Shown: piece after piece, positions 1-5,033 of the stretch | Numbering within the stretch: position 1 is the first letter of the stretch | How the letters are laid out: every line of letters begins with the position of its first letter | Assembly: GCA_949284665.1 (NCBI GenBank) | Contig: CASDWR010000115.1 | Location: 1 to 5,033 of the forward strand | DNA: 5,033 nt | DNA from: an uncultured Rikenellaceae bacterium | Lineage (GTDB): Bacteria; Bacteroidota; Bacteroidia; Bacteroidales; Rikenellaceae | Direction: 5' to 3' | Program-made: the position numbers and the translations under genes | Notes under the pieces: generated by a model | What the model was told of the DNA's origin: nothing | What the model saw: only the letters and a program-made list of their open reading frames with translations | Databases searched by the model: none

Positions 1-119
1 CGTAAATTCCGGACAGGCGTACCGTACGCCCACAAAAACCTGTCGCCCTTATTATGTGAGAATTCCCCTCTTTCAACATTGGCTACAGATAGCTTCCCAC
101 CGCAAAATTCAAGATACAT
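1..119 (-). CDS. Unidentified protein, N-terminal 39 codons, cut by left window edge
   Basis: From ATG at 119 the frame is open for 39 codons to the left edge, with an in-frame TGA 12 bases upstream of the ATG, so this is the first possible start. The sequence reads MYLEFCGGKLSVANVERG, then EFSHNKGDRFLWAYGTPVRNL. It looks like a soluble globular start without a signal peptide or membrane segment. I do not recognise the family. A second asparagine-synthase-like protein is possible, since strand-rich stretches ending in a YGT-type turn occur in such N-domains, but that is a guess. It lies 127 bases after the previous gene in the same direction, so it may belong to the same transcript. A 7-base inverted repeat (16-30) lies within it. 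Confidence 0.5.
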   Translation of the reverse strand, partial: MYLEFCGGKLSVANVERGEFSHNKGDRFLWAYGTPVRNL

Positions 120-225
120 ACCGTTAAAACTTCAATCTCCCTCCGCAGGCAAATTCCCTTTGACGGAACTGCCAGCGAAGAGCGGATTCAGTCCGGTATG
201 CGGTACCCCAAGGATCTCCGACCAA

Positions 226-242
226 TCCCGGGGGAACCGGGA
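226..242 (-). other. Small GC-rich stem-loop just after the asparagine-synthase-like stop codon
   Basis: A perfect six-base stem, TCCCGG with CCGGGA, around a five-base loop starts four bases after the TAG stop at 247. No T run follows on the minus strand, so it is not a standard intrinsic terminator. It could be an mRNA end or pausing structure, or chance. The rest of the 127-base gap to the next ATG shows no convincing promoter. Confidence 0.3.
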
Positions 243-246
243 CGAT

Positions 247-1461
247 CTACTGCTTCAGTACATATTTCGGCTTGTACAACTCCCGATGCTCCTCCTTGTA
301 ACGCAACGTCGCCTCGACGATGCAGAGTTGTGTGAAGGGCAGCAGGAGTTCCAGGCCGCAACGACCGGTCGACTGCACCACCACCTGCGTATCGGATCCC
401 TGTATGAAAGAGAACACCTTCAACCATGCTCTCAGATTGTTTTCCGACACGAAGGATTGTCGTGAACGCAATTGGTCGATCTTACCGTTCAGATACTCCT
501 TGTAAGATGCCGCCTCCCCGGCGTCATCCAAAACACAATATTTGAAATTATCATAAAAACATCTCAAACGGTCCCGTTCCGCCACCGGCACCTTCAGCCT
601 CATGCCGAAAGCCGTCCCGATGGCCAGAGCAATCATCCGTTTGACTGTCAAGCTTTTCCCATAAAGCAGATAACGTTTCAGCCAGGAAGTAAACTTGGGC
701 TCCGAGGGCCCGAACGAAAGGATCGAATCGGCATTCTGCCCGTTGATCATGATCGCATCCGGCCCCCATCTCCGAACCACCTCTTCGGCCCCGTAAAAAT
801 GACAATGGGCATAATGGCGATCGAACAATCCCATGCGTACAATCGCCCGTTCAGTCTCCTCGCTGTGGCAGTCGGTAAGATCGAATACCTGCAGTTCCTT
901 GCCAAGACGCGCCGCCTTGCGGCGTGCATTCCGGATCTCCCGGTCGTGCGTCCGGATTCTGCCGTCGCGAAAGAAAACCGGGAAAAAATCGATTCCCAAC
1001 CGGCACAACATCCGAGCCAAATAGTCCGAATCCACTCCGCCACTGTAACAAAGCACTTTCGGGCGCATATCCTCCTTCAAAGGGAGGAGCAATGCTTCCA
1101 CTGCACTGTCGATCGCCCTGCGGAAAGCGATCCGGTCCGGCGTATTGGGAACCCCTTCCAACGGCCATTCTGTCTCCACTCGTATCCCTTCCCGATCGAT
1201 CCGCATCACACCGCACGGAGGCAGTTTGTGTATCTCCGTCCAGCGGGTAGCGTCACCCGAGGTGTAACCGTGTTTGTCGAAATAACGGCACTCGTTTTCA
1301 TTTTTCGCTCGGGCAACGAGTTCCTTCTCGCTGAAAAAGGCAAAAACATCGTCCGTTATGTATACCACACCGTCACGCTGCCACCAATAGATACGGCAAC
1401 AACCGAACGGATCGGTACGCAGGAGGAGCGTATCATCGCTGATCGTTAATTCCCCCCCCCT
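247..1461 (-). CDS. Asparagine-synthase-like ATP-pyrophosphatase (amidotransferase-type), frame interrupted at its 5' end
   Basis: The frame is open from the G9 tract to TAG at 247 (about 404 codons), but its own first usable start is GTG at 1368, which would begin inside a domain. Upstream codons are clearly coding: RTDPFG and RIYWWQRDG resemble the end of an asparagine-synthase N-domain, as does EIHKLPPCGVMRID (45-58, numbered from GTG 1368). The ATP-binding PP-loop is CYSGGVDSDYLARM (107-120), and INGQNADS (209-216) matches the second nucleotide and acidic motif of AsnB. The end, GLELLLPFTQLCIVEATLRY then KPKYVLK (338-372), is the typical family C-terminus. Such enzymes adenylate a carboxylate and replace AMP with an amine. 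Here that could be a uronic or ulosonic acid on the glycan (inference). No glutaminase cysteine is seen, so the ammonia source is unknown. It is very GC-rich in places (near 70% around 901-960), unlike its neighbours. Confidence 0.82.
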   Translation of the reverse strand, partial: RGGELTISDDTLLLRTDPFGCCRIYWWQRDGVVYITDDVFAFFSEKELVARAKNENECRYFDKHGYTSGDATRWTEIHKLPPCGVMRIDREGIRVETEWPLEGVPNTPDRIAFRRAIDSAVEALLLPLKEDMRPKVLCYSGGVDSDYLARMLCRLGIDFFPVFFRDGRIRTHDREIRNARRKAARLGKELQVFDLTDCHSEETERAIVRMGLFDRHYAHCHFYGAEEVVRRWGPDAIMINGQNADSILSFGPSEPKFTSWLKRYLLYGKSLTVKRMIALAIGTAFGMRLKVPVAERDRLRCFYDNFKYCVLDDAGEAASYKEYLNGKIDQLRSRQSFVSENNLRAWLKVFSFIQGSDTQVVVQSTGRCGLELLLPFTQLCIVEATLRYKEEHRELYKPKYVLKQ

Positions 1462-1610
1462 TCATTAATTCGATGCACAGAAAGATAATATTCTTTCGTG
1501 ACGTCAGTCGGATGCGGGTGCAACGCAAAGTGCAATACGATACGGACGTCGTATCCACCGACATTCCGTACCACCTCCGTAGCCGCATCATGTCCCTTAC
1601 TGTAAATCAT
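1446..1610 (-). CDS. 5' fragment of the frame-split asparagine-synthase-like gene (54 codons)
   Basis: From ATG at 1610 a frame runs 54 codons, ending at TAA immediately after a run of nine G. It reads MIYSKGHDAATEVVRNVGG, then VRIVLHFALHPHPTDVTKEYY and LSVHRINEGGG. This looks like real protein, whereas the other two minus-strand frames here give improbable or stop-containing sequence. If the G tract were 10 or 7 long it would join the large downstream frame exactly where an asparagine-synthase-type N-domain would continue, giving about 454 or 453 residues. No nucleophilic Cys2 of a glutaminase is present. The same frame is open further upstream past the phosphatase stop but has no ATG, GTG or TTG that I found there, so this start is the best available. 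Start choice is uncertain. Confidence 0.6.
   Translation of the reverse strand: MIYSKGHDAATEVVRNVGGYDVRIVLHFALHPHPTDVTKEYYLSVHRINEGGGN
1452..1460 (-). repeat. Homopolymer G9 tract at the frameshift point of the asparagine-synthase-like gene
   Basis: Nine consecutive C on the plus strand (G9 in the coding strand). Upstream the coding frame reads INEGGG and then stops within two codons. Downstream a different frame reads ELTISDDTLLLRTDPFG and stays open for 401 codons. One more G, or two fewer, fuses the two. One fewer G instead brings a local ATG at 1465 into frame with the long part. The tract is therefore either a phase-variation switch or a site of homopolymer miscount. Confidence 0.85.
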
Positions 1611-1630
1611 ATTATCGACCTTATTTCCCT

Positions 1631-1638
1631 CAAAAATA
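1631..1638 (-). promoter_or_regulatory. Possible Bacteroidota -7 box before the asparagine-synthase-like gene
   Basis: TATTTTTG on the minus strand matches the Bacteroidota -7 consensus TAnnTTTG and lies 20 bases before the ATG at 1610, in the 74-base gap after the phosphatase stop. No good -33 TTTG is seen at the expected distance, only a TTC, and the region may itself be translated. It is a weak candidate for an internal promoter that would give the last genes separate expression. Confidence 0.2.
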
Positions 1639-1684
1639 TTTTTGTAGATATACCCGGAACTATATATTCCACCTCGGTTTGTGT

Positions 1685-2774
<1,090 letters not shown>

Positions 2775-2778
<4 letters not shown>

Positions 2779-3818
2779 TTCTGAATGTCTTCAGGATATA
2801 TGATCTCGTTGGCCGGTATGTCCCTGGCCACACGCTTGCCTATCACTTCCGAGAGCTGACTCCACCTATATCCGTCTCCGGGGCTCAGCATGTGGAGGTC
2901 TTCCTCCCTTATGACCTCATTCACCTTCAGGAGCCTACGTGTCGCAATCGAGCGTTCCAGCTTGACCTTTGCCGTCTGCACGCTCTTGTCGATATACAGT
3001 TCTTCCTTGCCGAGCCATTTTTCCGCCACACGTATGTCCCTCACCATGCGGTTTACGCCGTCAGGACCCAGCGAACCGGCCTGGTCGGTACCCTTCATGC
3101 GGCGGTCTATGGTGATGTGCTTTTCTATTATCTCTGCGCCCATGCCGATTGCCACAATAGGTGCGGATATGCCTATCGTGTGGTCCGAGAAACCAATGCG
3201 ATACTGCGGATAGTGCTTTTTCAGATACAGTATGGTACGCAGATTCAGGTTGTCGGGCTCCGTAGGATACTGCGACACGCAGTGCAGGATTGAGATGTTG
3301 GAGTGGTAGCGGGTAATCACATCCAGCGCCTCATCCAGCTCCTTCTTGCCAGCCATGCCGGTGGAAAGGATTATCGGTATTTTCGTTTCTGCCATTGCCT
3401 CCAGCAGCGGAAGGTTTGTCAGGTCGCGGCTGGCCACCTTCAGGTAATCGGGCGTGAAGAGTTTCAGCAGCGAGAGGCAGCCTTTCGCACACAGGGTCTC
3501 CACGAAATCGAGTCCAAACGACTTGGCATGCTTGTACACCTCATAATGTTCTTCATCAGAAAGTTCCAACGCTGCCCGATGTTCTCCGTATGTTTTCCCG
3601 AATGAATTCGGATTGACATACGGACGACTCATTTGAGAGGCACTCAATTCTTCATTCAGATCTCTTTTGGTCATCTTTACCGCATTCATCGGCTCCAACT
3701 CCTGATTAAAGACCTCTTCATGAACCGGACGTGCAACAAGTTCAACTAACAATTTTGCTATGTCAACCGAACCGTTATGATTTTGCCCTATTTCGCCGAT
3801 TATATATGTTTTATCCAT
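2775..3818 (-). CDS. neuB: NeuB-family nonulosonate (sialic acid/KDN-type) synthase with SAF domain
   Basis: 347 residues, the usual length for NeuB. The family condenses phosphoenolpyruvate with a hexose or hexosamine, or its 6-phosphate, to make a nine-carbon 2-keto-3-deoxy acid. Landmarks of the TIM barrel are GEIGQNHNG (8-16), VKMTKRD (47-53), NPNSFGKTYGEHR (69-81), LKVASRDLTN (126-135), ILSTGM (150-155), LHCVSQYPT (178-186), GFSDHT (209-214) and EKHIT (232-236). His213 and His234 match the two metal-binding histidines of NeuB in position and 21-residue spacing. DQAGSLGPD (245-253) is also typical. Residues about 288-346 form a C-terminal SAF (antifreeze-like) domain. The ATG at 3818 is nine bases from the previous stop. 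The stop overlaps the next start as ATGA. The phosphatase two genes downstream suggests a phosphorylated acceptor such as mannose-6-P. The N-terminal codons (about 3600-3818) are much poorer in GC than the rest. Confidence 0.93.
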
Positions 3819-3826
3819 TATGGTAT

Positions 3827-4579
3827 TTACTTTTGATTCTTATTGATTTCACCGACCATTGATATTTTATACTCCGGATGCTGATCCAAATATAATAGAA
3901 TAGACTCGGCATTCATCCGACATCCTTTTTCTTGCATATCCGCATATAACCTGGAAGCGTTTTGAAAATCGGCTTCCGTATCAATGGTCAATCTAATGTC
4001 CTTCCGCATAGCAATCTCTTGAGCTACTGGAATCCATTGAATCGAGAAATAGTCAGGATGGGTATAGATGTAGTTCGTAACATGTTCGTGGTATAGGCTT
4101 TCTTGTGTAAGCCGAGCAACAGATTCCATTGCTGACAATGAGACATATTCGCTCCAAAAACCAAAATGAGTCTTTATGGAAGGAATCCCTGCAACATCAT
4201 AACTCATATAATCACAAGAGGTCTCGGAAACACAACCGACGAACTTTCTCAATGACTCTTCATCCAAAAAAGGATTATCCGAACAAACCCGAATCACTCC
4301 CGCAATTTGGTTTGCTCTCGCACACTCAATAAAACGAGACAGCACATCTGTCTCATTTCCACGAAAACAGCGTACTTGTCGATCTCGACAGAATGCTTCG
4401 ATCAGATCATCTTGCTGATTTGTCGTTGTAGCGATAACCATCGGGACTTGAATACGATTAATTTTATCTACGATGATATCCAATATCGTACTCTCTTTAT
4501 AGAATGGCAACAGCACTTTTTTCGGCATTCTGGTTGACCCAAGCCTAGCCTGTATAATCACTGAAATTTCCCCATCCAT
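3827..4579 (-). CDS. SpsF-type cytidylyltransferase, probable CMP-nonulosonate synthetase
   Basis: A 250-residue protein of the acylneuraminate cytidylyltransferase (CTP_transf_3, SpsF/COG1861) family. I chose ATG at 4579 (MDGEISVI); the frame can be extended two codons to a TTG at 4585, which is a poorer start. The nucleotide-binding N-terminus reads VIIQARLGSTRMPKKVL (residues about 7-23). Further family signs are RGNETDVLSRF (about 73-83), CSDNPFLD (about 99-106, acidic metal-binding region) and RLTIDTEADF (about 196-205). Such enzymes activate a 3-deoxy-2-ulosonic acid with CTP, giving a CMP-sugar and pyrophosphate in the cytoplasm. The NeuB-type synthase begins nine bases after its stop codon, which supports a role in activating that synthase's product. 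GC content is near 40%, clearly below the downstream genes. SpsF relatives are functionally diverse, so the substrate is inferred from neighbours rather than from residues. Confidence 0.85.
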   Translation of the reverse strand: MDGEISVIIQARLGSTRMPKKVLLPFYKESTILDIIVDKINRIQVPMVIATTTNQQDDLIEAFCRDRQVRCFRGNETDVLSRFIECARANQIAGVIRVCSDNPFLDEESLRKFVGCVSETSCDYMSYDVAGIPSIKTHFGFWSEYVSLSAMESVARLTQESLYHEHVTNYIYTHPDYFSIQWIPVAQEIAMRKDIRLTIDTEADFQNASRLYADMQEKGCRMNAESILLYLDQHPEYKISMVGEINKNQK

Positions 4580-4641
4580 AACCAATTACTCTCAAGATCT
4601 TTTTATAATCAATATCTTTTCGACGAATTTTCGTATTTTGC

Positions 4642-5033
4642 TTATTGCTTACTACATTGCTTTATCTTTCGGGATAACCAAATATTCAAAAATGTCCAAA
4701 TAAGAATATCCACTATCAACAATAAAGTAATGTTTACTATTGGAGAAATAAGCACATTTAATATTGTAATTATTAACGAAATAGATATTAACGTCAGCAT
4801 TACTTGCTGCTGATTCATTCCTAATGCCAATAATTTATGATGAATATGATTTTTATCCGGCATAAAAGGATTCTTTCCATTACGCACTCGATGTAAATAA
4901 ACTCTGACAACATCGAAACAAGGTACGATTAACGGAGAAAAAGCCAATATCATCGGATTCTGTAAAATGCTGCCGTTTCCCGAAGCAAATTGATGCAACT
5001 GAATCCCCAAAAAACAAAGGATTATGCCAATAG
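4642..5033 (-). CDS. Polyprenyl-phosphate sugar-1-phosphate transferase (WecA/MraY family), C-terminal part, cut by window edge
   Basis: Only the 3' part is present: 129 complete codons, open without a start to the right edge, so the true start lies outside; a TTG at 5010 is internal. The family transfers a HexNAc-1-phosphate from a UDP-sugar to undecaprenyl phosphate at the inner membrane, the first step of O-antigen or capsule repeat-unit assembly. Visible here are the cytoplasmic-loop motif PDKNHIHHKLLALG (bases about 4815-4860), whose HxHH cluster is typical of WecA/TagO-type enzymes, the preceding stretch FDVVRVYLHRVRNGKNPF, and two strongly hydrophobic segments after it (VMLTLISISLIITILNVLI and ITLLLIVDILIWTFLNIWL), followed by a basic tail ending KQCSKQ. 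It is AT-rich compared with the genes to its left. It is the most upstream gene of the visible gene set; 62 bases separate it from the next start. The family call is firm; the sugar used cannot be told. Confidence 0.88.
   Translation of the reverse strand, partial: IGIILCFLGIQLHQFASGNGSILQNPMILAFSPLIVPCFDVVRVYLHRVRNGKNPFMPDKNHIHHKLLALGMNQQQVMLTLISISLIITILNVLISPIVNITLLLIVDILIWTFLNIWLSRKIKQCSKQ

Noticed and set aside
16..30. Inverted repeat GGCGTAC-C-GTACGCC
   Set aside because: It is a perfect 7-base repeat with a one-base centre, but lies inside the open frame of the left-edge gene and has no second copy, so it is probably chance and not an operator or invertible-element end.
79..465. Plus-strand open frame of 128 codons at the left end
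   Set aside because: It overlaps the C-terminus of the asparagine-synthase-like gene and the intergenic gap, shows no family features, and runs against the direction of all supported genes.
472..1449. Long plus-strand open frame of 325 codons
   Set aside because: It lies antisense to the asparagine-synthase-like gene, in a GC-rich stretch where stop codons are rare. Its translation has no recognisable motif, while the minus strand carries a complete PP-loop domain.
4580..4641. Promoter or terminator between the membrane transferase and the cytidylyltransferase gene
   Set aside because: The gap is AT-rich, but I found no TAnnTTTG box, no paired TTTG and no hairpin with a T run, so read-through from the upstream gene is more likely.

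Overview
The window looks like part of a surface-polysaccharide (capsule or LPS) locus from a Bacteroidota, probably gut Bacteroidales. The main reason is a HAD phosphatase that closely resembles, from memory, the KDN-9-phosphate phosphatase BT1713 of Bacteroides thetaiotaomicron. The lack of strong Shine-Dalgarno sites before most starts fits too. All supported genes lie on the minus strand and read from right to left. Base composition changes strongly along the window: about 35-40% GC on the right, and well above 50% in the NeuB-like core and the asparagine-synthase-like gene. This suggests a mosaic assembled by transfer.

In transcription order: (1) the C-terminal part of a polyprenyl-phosphate sugar-1-phosphate transferase (WecA/MraY type), cut by the right edge; (2) an SpsF-type cytidylyltransferase; (3) a NeuB-family nonulosonate synthase with a C-terminal SAF domain; (4) a left-handed beta-helix O-acetyltransferase resembling serine acetyltransferase; (5) a KDN-9-P-phosphatase-like HAD protein; (6) an asparagine-synthase-like ATP-pyrophosphatase whose frame is broken at a run of nine G; (7) the first 39 codons of an unidentified gene, cut by the left edge. 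Genes 3/4 and 4/5 overlap by four bases (ATGA), so they are probably translationally coupled.

Genes 2, 3 and 5 fit a short pathway through a phosphorylated intermediate: sugar-6-phosphate plus PEP gives a nonulosonate-9-phosphate (3), which is dephosphorylated (5) and activated with CMP (2). KDN is the best guess for the sugar because the phosphatase matches the KDN type and no ManNAc-forming epimerase is seen here. Genes 4 and 6 would be tailoring enzymes, adding an acetyl group and perhaps an amide or amine. Gene 1 would start a repeat unit on undecaprenyl phosphate.

The most striking feature is that both putative tailoring genes carry an uninterrupted tract of nine G on the coding strand. 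In the acetyltransferase the tract is in frame. In the asparagine-synthase-like gene it separates two convincing coding frames, which would join if the tract had ten or seven G. This points to slipped-strand phase variation of sugar decoration, although a homopolymer sequencing error is the main alternative. No RNA genes, CRISPR arrays or insertion sequences were seen.
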